Origin: Streptomyces sp. ISL-12
GTDB taxonomy: Bacteria > Actinomycetota > Actinomycetes > Streptomycetales > Streptomycetaceae
Assembly: GCF_018614415.1 (NCBI RefSeq)
Contig: NZ_JAGGOO010000013.1
Coordinates: 1-42,222 of the forward strand
Direction: 5' to 3'
DNA length: 42,222 bases
Positions 33,180-42,222 of the stretch are shown piece by piece. The notes beneath the pieces were generated by a model. It saw nothing but the letters and a program-made list of their open reading frames with translations, was not told the DNA's origin and made no database searches. Each line of letters opens with the position of its first letter. The first letter of the stretch is position 1. Both the position numbers and the translations under genes were made by a program.

Positions 33180-34013
33180 TCAGCCGTCCTGCTCCGGCTC
33201 GCCCGCCACGGCCCCCGCCACGACCACCCGCACATGCTCCGCGACCTCCGCGCGCGCCTCCTCGGGCAGCCCCGCGTCCGTCACCAGCGTGTCCACCCGC
33301 GCCAGCTCCGCGAACGAACTCAGGCCCACCACACCCCACTTTGTGTGATCGGCGACCACGACGACGCGCCGCGCCGACTGCACCAGCCGCCGGTTGGTCT
33401 CGGCCTCCGCGAGATTCGGCGTGGACAGCCCGGCCTCCACCGATATGCCGTGCACACCCAGGAAGAGCACGTCGAAGTGGAGCGCAGCGATCGCCTGGTC
33501 GGCCACCGGGCCCACCAGCGAGTCGGACGGCGTGCGCACCCCGCCGGTCAGCACCACCGTCGCCGCGGCCTGCCGCGCCCCCGAGGTGCGCTGCGCCGCG
33601 TGGAAGACGTCGGCCACCCGCACCGAGTTGGTCACCACCGTCAGATCCGGCACATCGACCAGCCGGTGCGCCAGCGCGTACGTCGTCGTACCGCCCGACA
33701 GCGCGATCGCCGCGCCCGGCGCGACCAGTTCCGCCGCGGCCCGCGCGATCTCCTCCTTGGCGGTCGGCTCCAGACCCGACTTGGCCTCGAAACCGGGCTC
33801 GTGCGTACTCGCCTCGACCACCGGCACCGCACCGCCGTGCACCTTCTCCAGCACACCCTGCCGGGCCAGCGCGTCCAGATCGCGGCGGACCGTCATGTCC
33901 GACACGCCGAGCCGGCGGGTCAGCTCGTTGACCCGGACGCCGCCCCGGCGCCGTACCTCGTCGAGGATCAGGGCCCGCCGCTGCTCCGCGAGGAGGTTCT
34001 GATTCTCGCTCAC
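33180..34013 (-). CDS. DeoR-family transcriptional regulator
   Basis: 277 residues from GTG 34013. DeoR helix-turn-helix: AEQRRALILDEVRRRGGVRVNELTRRLGVSDMTVRRDLDALARQGVLEKVHGGAV. The sensor domain has IALSGGTTTYALAHRL, VVTNSVRVADVF, VLTGGVRTPSDSLVG and VVVVADHTKWGVVG, typical of sugar-phosphate-sensing regulators. It has no adjacent catabolic operon; the only neighbour on its strand is the SRPBCC pseudogene. Longer starts upstream run into a low-complexity frame and are unlikely. Target unknown. Confidence 0.9.
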   Translation of the reverse strand: MSENQNLLAEQRRALILDEVRRRGGVRVNELTRRLGVSDMTVRRDLDALARQGVLEKVHGGAVPVVEASTHEPGFEAKSGLEPTAKEEIARAAAELVAPGAAIALSGGTTTYALAHRLVDVPDLTVVTNSVRVADVFHAAQRTSGARQAAATVVLTGGVRTPSDSLVGPVADQAIAALHFDVLFLGVHGISVEAGLSTPNLAEAETNRRLVQSARRVVVVADHTKWGVVGLSSFAELARVDTLVTDAGLPEEARAEVAEHVRVVVAGAVAGEPEQDG

Positions 34014-34299
34014 GTACGCTCCGGTCCTTTCGCCGCCACCAGTCCGACCCGCCCGGCGCGCCCGCTCCGACGAGGACGTCCGCACGCCCTGGTGCGCCGA
34101 CGCACCATCCTCGCACGCCCCGTCACGGGGCGCGCCACCGCCCACCCGTCGCGCACATGTCACTCAGACCTCACCGGAACGCCGCCAGTCACACGCTTGG
34201 GGGAGATTCCGTGGGGAGGGGTGTACGCGACCCGCTCAGCGGAGATCCTGTGCCCGCACGGACACAGCCGACGGCGCGTCACGGGGGAAGTGCGACACA

Positions 34300-36684
34300 G
34301 TGGAACAGGCGCAGGAACGGTCCGCACACCAGGGCGCGGCGGACGGCGGACAGGGCACCGGCACCGCCCTGGAACTCCTGGTGCACGGCGTGGGCGGCAC
34401 CACCCCGCAGGAGATGCTCGACGACCCGCGCACGGTACGGGTCACCGGCGACGACATCGCGGCCGTCTTCCGCCGCGCCGAGGACGCCGACGCCGAGGCA
34501 CGCCCCGAGGACTACCGGGACAGACCGGTGCCCGAGGCGTACGTCTGGTGCAACCTCACCTCCGGCGACGGCACCCGCGCCCTGTGGCTGCTGCTCCTGC
34601 CCTTCATGGTGGCCAACCTCGCCCACTGGATGCGCCCCGCCGCCACCGGACACACCCGGACGGTGCGCCTGTACGGCCTGCTGGTGCGGCTCGCCGGGCT
34701 GACCCTGACGGTGCTGCTGGTCGCCGCCGCCGCGGAGGTCGCCCTGGACCTCGCGGCCTGGCAGTGCGCCGGCACCGAGGCGTGCGCCACGCGCCACTCC
34801 TGGCTGGGCTTCCTCTCCCCGGCCGGCCCCGACGCCGGCTGGTGGAGCGCCCCCGGCCGCCGGCTCGCCCTGGCCGCCCTGGTGCCCGCCGCGCTCACCG
34901 GCCTGCTCTGGTACCTGTCCCTGCGCACCTGGCGCGCCTACGAGTCCCAGCAGCCGATGGAGCGCGATCCGGAAGCCGGGACGGAGAGCGGGCACAACGC
35001 CCTGGGCCGGCCCGGGTTCTGGTACGGGCGCCGGCTGGTGGCCCGGCTGCGCGCCGCGCACACCGCCGCCGGGCTGCTGACCGTCGCCGCCGCCCTCGCC
35101 GTACCCGCGGCCCGCTTCGACCGCCGGGCCGGCGGACCCGCGTTCCTGGACACCGGCGGGTGGCTCCTTCAGACCGCCCTGGTCGTCATGGCCGCCGTCG
35201 TGGTGGGCGTGGTCTGCCGCCGGGGCCGCGGCGAACGGATCCTCGACCGAGGGCTCGACGAACACCTCGTACGGCGGCTGCCGCTCGCCGCGCTCGCCCT
35301 GCTGCTGCTCGCCGCGGTGTACGCCGGATGGCAGCGGCCGGGGTGGGCGTCCGCCGGGCGGCTGCCGGGCGACGCGGTCTTCGGCGGCCTCGCCCTGGCC
35401 CAGGGGCTGCTGGTCGTCGCCCTCGCCGCCGTCGCCCACGTGCTGCACCGGGCCGCGCCCGACCCGCGCGCCGCGATGCGGGGCCTGGGCGGACCCGCCG
35501 TCGCGATGCTGGCCTGCGCCCTCGGCGGCGTCATGTCCGGCGGCGTCGCCCAGCGGGTGTCGGACTGGCTGGACGGCACCGGCACCTCGCTCGCCGGTCC
35601 GCCGGTCCTGCTGACCTGGCAGGCGTCCGTGATCCCGCCGCTGCTCGTCGTGGTCCTCGCGCTGTGCGCCCTGCTCGCCCGGCGCGCCTGGTCCCGGGCC
35701 CGCGCCGAACGCGCCGCCGTGGCCGGTGACCACGCGGCCGAGGCCGGGGACCCGGCCCGTACCCGCCGGATCGCCGCCGTCCGCGCGATGGCCGGCCTCA
35801 CCGACCTGGCACCGCTCCTGGTCGCCGTCGTCTCCACCGCGACCTTCCTGCTCGGCATGGGCGCCCTCGCCGGCGCCCTGACCACCGGACGGACCCCGGC
35901 GAAGGCCGCGGAAGGGACGTACGCCGTCGTGCACGGCGCCGCCCAGACCGCGCAGGCCGTGGGCTCCTGGCTGATCGGCCTCGGCTTCATACTGTTCGTC
36001 ACCTGGGGCCGCCGCGCCTACAAGGACGCCTCCGCGCGGCGCACCATCGGCATCCTGTGGGACGTCGGCACCTTCTGGCCGCGCGCCGCCCATCCCTTCG
36101 CCCCGCCCTGCTACGCCGAGCGCGCCGTGCCCGACCTGACCTGGCGCATGGCCACCTGCCCCCGGGCCACCGGGGGAAAGCTGGTGCTGTCCGGCCACTC
36201 CCAGGGCAGCGTGCTCGCCGCCGCCGCGGCCTGGCAACTGGAGCCGTCCGCCCGCGGCCGGGTCGCCCTGCTCACCTACGGCTCCCCGCTGGAGCGGCTC
36301 TACGGCCGCTGGTTCCCCGCCCACTTCGGACCGGCCGCGCTCGCCTCCCTGCACCAGGAGATCGACTGCTGGCGCAACCTGTACCGGCACACCGACCCGA
36401 TCGGCGGCCCGGTCCGGCTGCCCGGCGACTGCGGCCCGGAGGTCGACCGCGAGGCCCTGAAGGACCCGCTCTCCTACGGCCGCACCGCCGAGCACCCGCT
36501 GCCCGCCCCGATCCTCGGGCACGGCGACTACCAGGCCGACCCGGCGTTCGCCGAGGAACGCCGGCGGCTGCTGGCCCGGCTGCGCCCCCAGGTGCCGGCA
36601 CCCCGGCCCGAGGAGGACGGGACGCGGGCGGTGCCGGGCGCCGACGGCGGGCCTCAGGGCTGCTCGGGCAGGTCCTCGGCGTAG
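34300..36684 (+). CDS. Polytopic membrane protein with lipase-like alpha/beta-hydrolase segments
   Basis: 794 residues from GTG 34300. An N-terminal hydrolase strand [18 protein letters not shown] is followed by about ten hydrophobic segments (residues about 95-580). A C-terminal domain has [19 protein letters not shown] with Ser634 in the nucleophile elbow GHSQG. The hydrolase core therefore seems split around the membrane region. Asp in [11 protein letters not shown] and His in ILGHGDY are candidate triad partners. Such actinobacterial proteins are annotated as hypothetical membrane proteins. Its 3' end overlaps the convergent AAA gene by 31 bp. Substrate unknown; lipid is an inference. Confidence 0.8.
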   Translation: MEQAQERSAHQGAADGGQGTGTALELLVHGVGGTTPQEMLDDPRTVRVTGDDIAAVFRRAEDADAEARPEDYRDRPVPEAYVWCNLTSGDGTRALWLLLLPFMVANLAHWMRPAATGHTRTVRLYGLLVRLAGLTLTVLLVAAAAEVALDLAAWQCAGTEACATRHSWLGFLSPAGPDAGWWSAPGRRLALAALVPAALTGLLWYLSLRTWRAYESQQPMERDPEAGTESGHNALGRPGFWYGRRLVARLRAAHTAAGLLTVAAALAVPAARFDRRAGGPAFLDTGGWLLQTALVVMAAVVVGVVCRRGRGERILDRGLDEHLVRRLPLAALALLLLAAVYAGWQRPGWASAGRLPGDAVFGGLALAQGLLVVALAAVAHVLHRAAPDPRAAMRGLGGPAVAMLACALGGVMSGGVAQRVSDWLDGTGTSLAGPPVLLTWQASVIPPLLVVVLALCALLARRAWSRARAERAAVAGDHAAEAGDPARTRRIAAVRAMAGLTDLAPLLVAVVSTATFLLGMGALAGALTTGRTPAKAAEGTYAVVHGAAQTAQAVGSWLIGLGFILFVTWGRRAYKDASARRTIGILWDVGTFWPRAAHPFAPPCYAERAVPDLTWRMATCPRATGGKLVLSGHSQGSVLAAAAAWQLEPSARGRVALLTYGSPLERLYGRWFPAHFGPAALASLHQEIDCWRNLYRHTDPIGGPVRLPGDCGPEVDREALKDPLSYGRTAEHPLPAPILGHGDYQADPAFAEERRRLLARLRPQVPAPRPEEDGTRAVPGADGGPQGCSGRSSA

Positions 36685-39092
36685 AGCAGGGTCAGCTCGT
36701 CCGTGCTGGGGTCCGCGACCTGCGCGACCCGGCTCGCGTGCCGCTCCACCATCGCCTCGAAGGTCTGGCGCGCGGTACGGCCGTTGCCGAACGCCGGCCC
36801 CTTGGGCAGCGCCGCGAAGTACTTCAGCAGCCCCTCGGCGGCGCCCGGCGCCAGCCGGTACTCGTGCTCGTCGGCCTGCTGCTCCACGATCCGCAGCAGT
36901 TCCTCGGGCCCGTAGTCGCCGAAGGTGATGGTCCGCGAGAAACGGGACGCCACACCGGGGTTGACGGACAGGAACCGCTCCATCTCCGCCGTGTAGCCGG
37001 CGACGATCACCACGACCGCGTCGCGGTGGTCCTCCATCAGCTTCACGAGGGTGTCGATGGCCTCCTTGCCGAAGTCGCGGCCCGCGTCCTCGGGGGAGAG
37101 CGCGTACGCCTCGTCGATGAACAGCACGCCGCCGTGCGCCTTCTGGAACGCCTCCTGGGTGCGGATCGCCGTGGAGCCGATGTGCTCGCCGACCAGGTCC
37201 ACCCGGGACACCTCGACCAGGTGCCCCTTGTCCAGGACGCCCAGGGAGGCCAGGATCTCGCCGTACAGCCGGGCCACCGTCGTCTTGCCGGTGCCGGGGG
37301 AGCCGGTGAAGACCAGGTGCCGCTTGACCGACGCCGCCTTCAGGCCCGCCTGCTGCCGGCGCCGGCCCACCTCGATCATGTCGATCAGGGCGCGCACCTC
37401 GCGCTTGACGCTCTCCAGGCCCACCAGCGCGTCCAGTTCGCCGAGGACGTCCTGAGAGTCCCGGGCCGGCCGCTCGGGCGCGGCGGCCGTGACGAGGGGC
37501 TCCTGCTCGGTGCTGCGCTGCCCGGGGATCGAGCCCAGCAGCCCGGGGGAGCGGGTCACCGTGTGCACGGCGGGCTCCCGTGTCTCGGGCGGCGTCCGCA
37601 GGCTCGTGCTCTCGTCGCTGGTGCAGTCCTCGACCACGGGCCCCGCGTCGCCCGCGTCCGGCCCGGCGTCCGCGAACTCGTACCCGCCGCGCGCGCACCG
37701 CTCGGTGCGGCACTTGCGCAGCGTGGTGCGGCAGCCGTCGATCACATGGAAGCCGTAGCCGCCGCTGTTGGTCACCCGGCAGTCGAGGAAGCTGCCGCGG
37801 CCCCCGGCCGACACATAGGCGCCGGCCTCGCCGGGGGAGTCGATGGTGCAGCGCTCGATGGTCGGATCGGCGCCCTTGGTGACGATCACTCCGGTACGGG
37901 TGGAGTCGACGGAGCAGTTGTTCAGCGTGCCGCCGCTGCCGTGGTCGCGGAACCAGGCGCCGGTCGCCGCCTCCCGGATACGGCAGTCGTCGAGCTGGGC
38001 GGTGGCGCCGTCACTCACCGACACCGCGGTGTTGCGCACCTGCGACAGGTCGCTGTCGACGACGTCGGCGCGCGAGCCCCGGTCGAGGACGAACAGGGCG
38101 TCCGGCACGTCGTGCACCCGGCAGGAGTCGAGCACGGCGGTGGCGCCGTCGCTGACCCAGACGGCCGGGTAGTCGCCCGTGCTGTCGAAGATCTCGCACT
38201 GGTTGGCGTCCACGCGGGTGCCCGGGTCCCACACCGACAGGCCGTTGCGGCCGAACTGCCGCACGGTGGTGCGGGTCAGGGTGAGGACGGAACGGGAGCG
38301 CAGGTCCACCGCGTTCTCGGGGATGTCGTGGATGCGGCAGTCGGCGAGGGTGAGCACCGCGTCGGTGTCGAGCGTGATGCCGTCGGCGGTGGTGCGGTGT
38401 ACGTCGCAGTCGGTGAGGTGCGCGGTGGCCCGGCCGGTGACCTGGACGCCGCTGCCCCGCACCTCGTAGATCTCGCACCCCACGGCCTCCAGCGAGGAGT
38501 GCTCGCCCGTCGCCGTCAGGCCCGAGCCGGCGGCGTGGTGGACGCGGCAGCGGTCCAGCCGGGGGCGGGCGCCGGAGCGCACCGCGACGCCCTCCTGGCC
38601 GGCCGCGACGACCTCGCACTCCTCGAACACCCCGCCCCCGCCGTCGACCACGGCGATGCCGATGCCCGCCGGGTTGTCGACGGAGCACCGCCGCACCGTC
38701 GGCCGCGCGCCGCCGCGCACCTCTATCCCGGCGGCGGACCGGGTGACGACCCGGACGTCGAGCAGTTCCGGGGTGCCCTCCTCGATCAGTACGGCGGGTG
38801 CCGCCGCGTCCTGTCCCTCGACGTGCAGGTCCTGCACCACGGCCGAGGCGCGCACGGTGAGCGGCACCCCGTCCACGGGCGCGATCCGCACCGATCCGTG
38901 GGAGCCGTCGGGACCGCGCAGGGTCACCGCCCGCCGCACCACGAGGTTCTCCCGGTAGGTGCCGGGGGCGATGGTGAGCACGTCACCGTCGGCCGCGGCC
39001 TCCAGGGCGGCGGCGAGTGATGCGTACTCGCCCGTGCGGCGCCGCCACCGCGACGTGCCGGTGTGCGTCACCTGGACCGTGCCCTGTGCCAT
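36654..39092 (-). CDS. Right-handed beta-helix / CbxX-CfxQ-type AAA+ ATPase fusion
   Basis: 812 residues. Residues about 20-500 are a pectate-lyase-like parallel beta-helix made of about 20 repeats of 22-24 residues (for example [34 protein letters not shown]). A Ser/Pro/Glu-rich linker (about 500-545) leads to an AAA+ module of the CbxX/EccA/SpoVK type. It has Walker [10 protein letters not shown] (K603), Walker B VLFIDEA (D660, E661) and sensor-1-like VIVAGY. No signal peptide or TM is present, so the helix is presumably cytoplasmic. The AAA class remodels or disassembles protein complexes (Rubisco activase CbbX, ESX EccA); the beta-helix may bind the client. Converges with a membrane hydrolase gene. 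Confidence 0.88.
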   Translation of the reverse strand: MAQGTVQVTHTGTSRWRRRTGEYASLAAALEAAADGDVLTIAPGTYRENLVVRRAVTLRGPDGSHGSVRIAPVDGVPLTVRASAVVQDLHVEGQDAAAPAVLIEEGTPELLDVRVVTRSAAGIEVRGGARPTVRRCSVDNPAGIGIAVVDGGGGVFEECEVVAAGQEGVAVRSGARPRLDRCRVHHAAGSGLTATGEHSSLEAVGCEIYEVRGSGVQVTGRATAHLTDCDVHRTTADGITLDTDAVLTLADCRIHDIPENAVDLRSRSVLTLTRTTVRQFGRNGLSVWDPGTRVDANQCEIFDSTGDYPAVWVSDGATAVLDSCRVHDVPDALFVLDRGSRADVVDSDLSQVRNTAVSVSDGATAQLDDCRIREAATGAWFRDHGSGGTLNNCSVDSTRTGVIVTKGADPTIERCTIDSPGEAGAYVSAGGRGSFLDCRVTNSGGYGFHVIDGCRTTLRKCRTERCARGGYEFADAGPDAGDAGPVVEDCTSDESTSLRTPPETREPAVHTVTRSPGLLGSIPGQRSTEQEPLVTAAAPERPARDSQDVLGELDALVGLESVKREVRALIDMIEVGRRRQQAGLKAASVKRHLVFTGSPGTGKTTVARLYGEILASLGVLDKGHLVEVSRVDLVGEHIGSTAIRTQEAFQKAHGGVLFIDEAYALSPEDAGRDFGKEAIDTLVKLMEDHRDAVVVIVAGYTAEMERFLSVNPGVASRFSRTITFGDYGPEELLRIVEQQADEHEYRLAPGAAEGLLKYFAALPKGPAFGNGRTARQTFEAMVERHASRVAQVADPSTDELTLLYAEDLPEQP

Positions 39093-39246
39093 GGCGTTGC
39101 TGTGCCCCCACCTCGTTGGTTCGATGGCTCGTTCACCGCCGGGGCGTGCCCCGGTGGTCTCTCACGCGCGGGTCGATGCCGAAACGGGTTCGGCCGGTCC
39201 ACCGTAGCGTGCGCCGGAGGGGTGGGCCGACCGGAGGCGAAGCCGG

Positions 39247-39861
39247 TCAACTGCCGGTGCCCGTCCTGCCCCAGTCCGGACCGGCCTGCTCCCATGCCTG
39301 GTCCAGGCGGGCGTAGCGGCGGCGGACCATGCGCCAGACGACCAGCCGTCGCGCCCCTTCGGCCAGGGCGGCGGCCGCGAGGGCGGCGCCGGTCCCGGCG
39401 AGCACGGCGTGGGTCGCGGCGGTGGCGGCGTCGAGCGGGCGGGCCACCGTCCGGCCGTGCTCGTCCGTCCATATCGGGAAGCGGTCGCCGGGGTGCGGGC
39501 TGTCGGCGACCGTCAGGACGGGGCCGTGCCGGGCGGAGCCGTCCGGTGCCGTCCACTCGGCGAGGACCCGGCTGCGCGGGGGAGCCGCGGCGGCGGCCTC
39601 CGGGTCGACGTCCAGCGGCGAGGGGTCCAGCTCGCGGACGACGGTGGCCGTCACCCGGTGGCGGGTCTCCTGCTGGTCGTGGACCGACCGTCGCAGGGCG
39701 TCGGCGGCGGCCGTGCCCACCACCACGCCCACCACGGGTGCGACGCACACGATCAGCACCAGGGTGGCCAGCGCCACCCAGGCCTCGGCCAGGTCGGTCG
39801 CGCGGCGCAGCGGATTGTGCCGCCAGCGCCACAGTCCCCCGATCGCTCGCACGGTCCGCAC
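39247..39861 (-). CDS. Rv1733c-like two-TM membrane protein
   Basis: About 204 residues. WRWRHNPLRRATDLAEAWVALATLVLIVCVAPVVGVVVG forms TM1. An extracytoplasmic segment of about 90 residues follows, with VLAEWTAPDGSARHGPV and DRFPIWTDEHGR. TM2 is HAVLAGTGAALAAAALAEGARRLVVWRMV. This is the Rv1733c family layout, a membrane protein family induced in dormant mycobacteria; function unknown. Starts are ambiguous: GTG 39861 is used, GTG 39852 and TTG 39882 are in frame. Confidence 0.8.
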   Translation of the reverse strand: MRTVRAIGGLWRWRHNPLRRATDLAEAWVALATLVLIVCVAPVVGVVVGTAAADALRRSVHDQQETRHRVTATVVRELDPSPLDVDPEAAAAAPPRSRVLAEWTAPDGSARHGPVLTVADSPHPGDRFPIWTDEHGRTVARPLDAATAATHAVLAGTGAALAAAALAEGARRLVVWRMVRRRYARLDQAWEQAGPDWGRTGTGS

Positions 39862-40046
39862 CCCCTTCCCGCTCCGTGACAACCCCGGACCGAGCCGTTC
39901 ATGAGCGCAGCCGTCGAAGAGAGAGCGAGATCACCCCCCGGCGGATCCCGCCGGGCGCCCCGGCGGACCTCTCATGAACTTCTCATCCGGGTCAACGCGC
40001 GGGCCCTGCCCCCGGGTTCCCGCCGGCAGACCAGTGCTCCGCCGGG

Positions 40047-40874
40047 TCAGCCGTCGACGGTGACCGGGTCGCCGACGCGGACCGTGCCGCGGGTCAGCGG
40101 CACCAGGTTCTGTCCGAAGAGCAGCTTGCCGCCGTGCCGGCGGTGGCGCCCCAGGGTGTGCAGGGGTTCCCGGCCGCGGACGGCGGTGTCCTGGTCGGTG
40201 GTGGTCACCACACAGCGTCCGCTCGGCTTGGCGACCCGGAAGGAGACCTCGCCGATGGTCACGCGCGACCAGTCGTCCTCCGCCCACGGCTCGGTGCCGG
40301 ACACCACCACGTTGGGCCGGAAACGGTCCATGGGCAGTGGGCCCTCCGCGGCGTGACCGCCCCGCGCGATCAGCGAGTTGAGGGCGTCCAGGGAGGCCGT
40401 GGTCGTCAGCAGCAGCGGGTAGCCGTCGGCGAAGGACACGGTCTCGCCCGGTCGCGCGTACTCCGGGTCGACGGGCCGGCGGGTGGCGGGGTCGTCCAGG
40501 TACACCAGCCGGGTCCGCGCCCCCACATAGGCACCGCACCACGCGTGCGCGGCCTCGTCGGCGGCCGGTGTCACACGGACCTTGTCACGGAAGAGCTCCA
40601 CCGTGACCGTCTCCCCAGGGTCCGGGACGGGTACCGACAGCGGCCGCGCGCCGGGCGCGGACAGCCGTATGCCGCCGCCGGGCAGCGGCTCGGCGGCGGC
40701 CAGCGCGAGGCGTGGCCACTGGCGTTGCGTGACGACCTTTCCCCCGTCGTCGACCAGCATCCAGCGCCGGTCTCCGGCCAGCCCCCAGGGCTCCACCTCC
40801 GCCTCCCGGGGCGCGAAACCCCGGAACGCCTTGACCGGATGTACGTGAATCGACCGCAGTCGCGCGTTCCCCAT
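40047..40874 (-). CDS. MOSC-domain protein (mARC/YcbX-like)
   Basis: 275 residues. The N-terminal MOSC_N beta-barrel (LRSIHVHPVKAFRGFAPREAEVEPWGLAGDRRWMLVD) is followed by the MOSC domain (FRPNVVVSG...EVSFRVAKPSGRCVVTTTDQDT...FGQNLVPL). The conserved Cys in GRCVVTTTDQ is the usual molybdenum-cofactor ligand, so it may reduce N-hydroxylated compounds. ATG 40874. Monocistronic between two unrelated small genes. There is a 40-bp gap to the Pro-rich gene upstream on the same strand. Confidence 0.9.
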   Translation of the reverse strand: MGNARLRSIHVHPVKAFRGFAPREAEVEPWGLAGDRRWMLVDDGGKVVTQRQWPRLALAAAEPLPGGGIRLSAPGARPLSVPVPDPGETVTVELFRDKVRVTPAADEAAHAWCGAYVGARTRLVYLDDPATRRPVDPEYARPGETVSFADGYPLLLTTTASLDALNSLIARGGHAAEGPLPMDRFRPNVVVSGTEPWAEDDWSRVTIGEVSFRVAKPSGRCVVTTTDQDTAVRGREPLHTLGRHRRHGGKLLFGQNLVPLTRGTVRVGDPVTVDG

Positions 40875-40913
40875 GGGGTCATCGTGCCAGGCGGCACCGA
40901 CAGTCGGGCCGGC

Positions 40914-41360
40914 TCAGTAGCCCCGGTACTGCTGGTTGTTGTACGGGTCCTGGTACGGAGCCGGGGCCGGTGCGGGCCGGGGCGCCGCGGGGCGCATCGC
41001 CTCGTACCCGGCCGGGGCGGGCGCCGCCGGGCGGGGCTGCTGGGGCTGCTGGGGCGCGGGGTAGCCACGCGGCGCCGACATCTGCTGCGGGATGTAGGGG
41101 GCGGGGGCCTGCTGCAGCGGCGCGGGCTGGGGGGCCTGCTGCGGATAGCCGTAGGAGGGCTGGGAGGGCGCGGCCGGCAGCGCGGGGAGCGCCGAGGGGA
41201 GGGCGGGCAGGTGGCTGCCCGGGGTGTCGTACGCGGCGGGGACCCGGATCGGGGCGATCTGCGGGGTGCCCCGTTCGGCCACGAGCGAGTCGTAGATCGG
41301 GGTGTCCGGGAAGGAGGCGGAGTAGTAGCCGCCGCCATAGGTGGAGCGGGGGGAGGTCAT
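40914..41360 (-). CDS. Pro/Gln/Ala-rich small protein (DUF6643-like)
   Basis: 148 residues. A conserved N-terminus (MTSPRSTYGGGYYSASFPDTP...) is followed by a disordered Pro-, Gln- and Ala-rich tail (APQQPQQPRPAAPAPAGYEA) ending YQDPYNNQQYRGY. I recognise the N-terminal block from a conserved Streptomyces family (DUF6643); no function is known. There is no Shine-Dalgarno before ATG 41360. A TAACTT 7 bp upstream could be a -10, giving a leaderless mRNA. Tail composition suggests a surface- or polymer-associated scaffold, but this is a guess. Confidence 0.75.
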   Translation of the reverse strand: MTSPRSTYGGGYYSASFPDTPIYDSLVAERGTPQIAPIRVPAAYDTPGSHLPALPSALPALPAAPSQPSYGYPQQAPQPAPLQQAPAPYIPQQMSAPRGYPAPQQPQQPRPAAPAPAGYEAMRPAAPRPAPAPAPYQDPYNNQQYRGY

Positions 41361-41667
41361 GGCACATAAGTTAAGCCCACGATGTGCTGGTTGGGGAGAC
41401 CGATAAGAGGGTTGTTTTCCGTGTCCGCCGTGACCTGAGATCCCCAATGCGAGCGAACTTGATGAAAAAGGGCATGCCCGGAACGCGATCTTCTGATAAA
41501 GGCCGACTTGCGCGCGTGTTACCGGCCGGTTGCGGCCCGGTTCCACGGCCTGGTCCGCCCGGACCGGCGGCCGGACGACGGCGGAAACGCGCCGCGCGCG
41601 GCAGAATGGACGGACCGCACGGAACGCGCCCAGGGGCGTTGTCGGCAAGAAATAAAGGGGGCCGGAC
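41361..41667. other. 307-bp region between divergent DUF6643-like and TerD genes
   Basis: No gene is seen. GGGCATGCCC (41470-41479) is a perfect 10-bp palindrome. The first 150 bp are less GC-rich than neighbours and probably carry both promoters. No repeats with other parts of the window. Confidence 0.4.
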
Positions 41668-42222
41668 ATGTTCATGGCCAAAGGAGCGAACACCGTGGTG
41701 CCGACGGGGGCGCTGCGCGTGGAAATGGGCTGGCGTTCCGGACCGGGCGTGCCCGACGTGGACGCCTCGGCACTGCTCCTGGTGAACGGAAAAGTCCGTT
41801 CCGACGCGGACTTCGTCTTCTACAACCAGCCGGCGCACACCTCCGGCGCCGTCCGCCACGAGGGCAAGCGGGAGGCCGGCGGCCGGGTGACCGACAGCCT
41901 GCTCGTCGACCTCGCGGGCGTGGAGCCCGCCATCGAGACGGTGGTCCTCGCCGCCTCCGCCGGCGGCGGCTCCTTCGGCCAGGTCCCCGGCCTCTGCATC
42001 GAGGTCCGCGACGCGGCGGGGGGCGCGGTGGCGGCCCGCTTCGACAATCCGGGGGCGACGGTCGAAACGGCCTTCGTCCTGGGCGAGTTCTACCGCCGCC
42101 AGGGCACCTGGAAGTTCCGTGCCGTCGGCCAGGGCTACCGCAGCGGGCTGGAGGGCCTGGCCACGGACTACGGCATCACGGTGGACGAACCGGGGCGGAC
42201 GCCCCCGCCCCGGGCCGCCTCG
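41668..42222 (+). CDS. TerD-domain protein, 3' end outside window
   Basis: 185 residues are visible, open at the window end. ATG 41668 follows AAAGGGGG with about 7-nt spacing; ATG 41674 (MAKGANTVV) is the alternative. TerD calcium-binding domain: [25 protein letters not shown], then [71 protein letters not shown]. TerD proteins bind Ca2+ and are linked to tellurite and stress resistance. Streptomyces often has longer TerD proteins with extra C-terminal domains, which the Pro-rich start of a linker ([10 protein letters not shown]) here suggests. Confidence 0.92.
   Translation, partial: MFMAKGANTVVPTGALRVEMGWRSGPGVPDVDASALLLVNGKVRSDADFVFYNQPAHTSGAVRHEGKREAGGRVTDSLLVDLAGVEPAIETVVLAASAGGGSFGQVPGLCIEVRDAAGGAVAARFDNPGATVETAFVLGEFYRRQGTWKFRAVGQGYRSGLEGLATDYGITVDEPGRTPPPRAAS

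Noticed and set aside
35169..37713. Minus-strand open frame of 1144 codons (34279-37713)
   Set aside because: Its sequence is low-complexity antisense of the membrane hydrolase gene, and it passes through part of the AAA gene in another frame.
1..42222. Biosynthetic gene cluster, CRISPR array or defence island as the 'hidden system'
   Set aside because: No NRPS/PKS/terpene core genes, no spaced repeats of CRISPR type, and no nuclease, reverse transcriptase or other defence effector was seen. The AAA+ protein alone is not enough.

Overview
The window is very GC-rich actinobacterial DNA. Its gene content is typical of Streptomyces: Streptomyces-type XylA, an RsbW/SpoIIAB-like ATPase, DUF6332- and DUF6643-type small proteins, mycothiol-dependent maleylpyruvate isomerase-like proteins, and many GTG starts with 4-bp GTGA/ATGA overlaps. 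It looks like chromosomal, mostly accessory and metabolic sequence. I saw no rRNA, tRNA, CRISPR array, phage module or complete IS.

Layout. 1-4.0 kb: 3' part of a geranylgeranyl-reductase-like flavoprotein, a frame-disrupted sensor kinase coupled to an intact NarL-type regulator, a small membrane protein and a mycothiol-dependent enzyme. 4.0-15 kb: a carbohydrate island. It holds an MFS permease divergent from a ROK repressor, then (minus strand) xylA and a lipoprotein-permease-permease-GH1 operon, and (plus strand) a GH31 alpha-xylosidase whose catalytic aspartates fall at D416 and D482, the same numbers as in E. coli YicI. Together these would import a xylose-containing oligosaccharide such as isoprimeverose or xyloglucan fragments, split it into xylose and glucose, and isomerise xylose. 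AT-rich GGTTTTGTTT / TTTTG-N8-CAAAA sites lie in both divergent promoter regions and are candidate ROK operators. 15-18.5 kb: NmrA-like oxidoreductase divergent from a TetR regulator, a YhgE/ABC-2-like membrane protein and a Dps-like ferritin. 18.7-21.6 kb: a tightly coupled Gfo/Idh - PmoA-like - cupin operon behind a perfect LacI-type operator. 21.7-24 kb: secreted phospholipase A2, PAP2 phosphatase, and a His-rich copper-type protein under a textbook CsoR operator inside its promoter. 24-26.6 kb: DeoR regulator, SIS isomerase and class II aldolase (Aga/Gat-like amino-sugar or ketose module). 26.6-31 kb: RlmG/RsmC-like methyltransferase, a frameshifted alkB with an unusual Cys-rich insert, a second ROK regulator, an anti-sigma-like ATPase and a hypothetical. 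31.3-34 kb: PLP-dependent cysteine synthase/desulfhydrase-like enzyme, an SRPBCC pseudogene broken by indels and by a 194-bp MITE-like element, and a second DeoR regulator. 34.3-42.2 kb: a polytopic membrane hydrolase-like protein converging on a beta-helix/AAA+ fusion, an Rv1733c-like membrane protein, a MOSC protein, a Pro-rich small protein and the 5' part of a TerD-domain gene.

Three genes (sensor kinase, alkB, SRPBCC) are out of frame. The SRPBCC gene is certainly decayed, because it carries several indels and an insertion. The kinase and alkB breaks are single-G losses, which could be real or sequence error. The least explained items are the beta-helix/AAA+ fusion with its convergent membrane hydrolase, the MITE-like element, and the Cys-rich insert in alkB.
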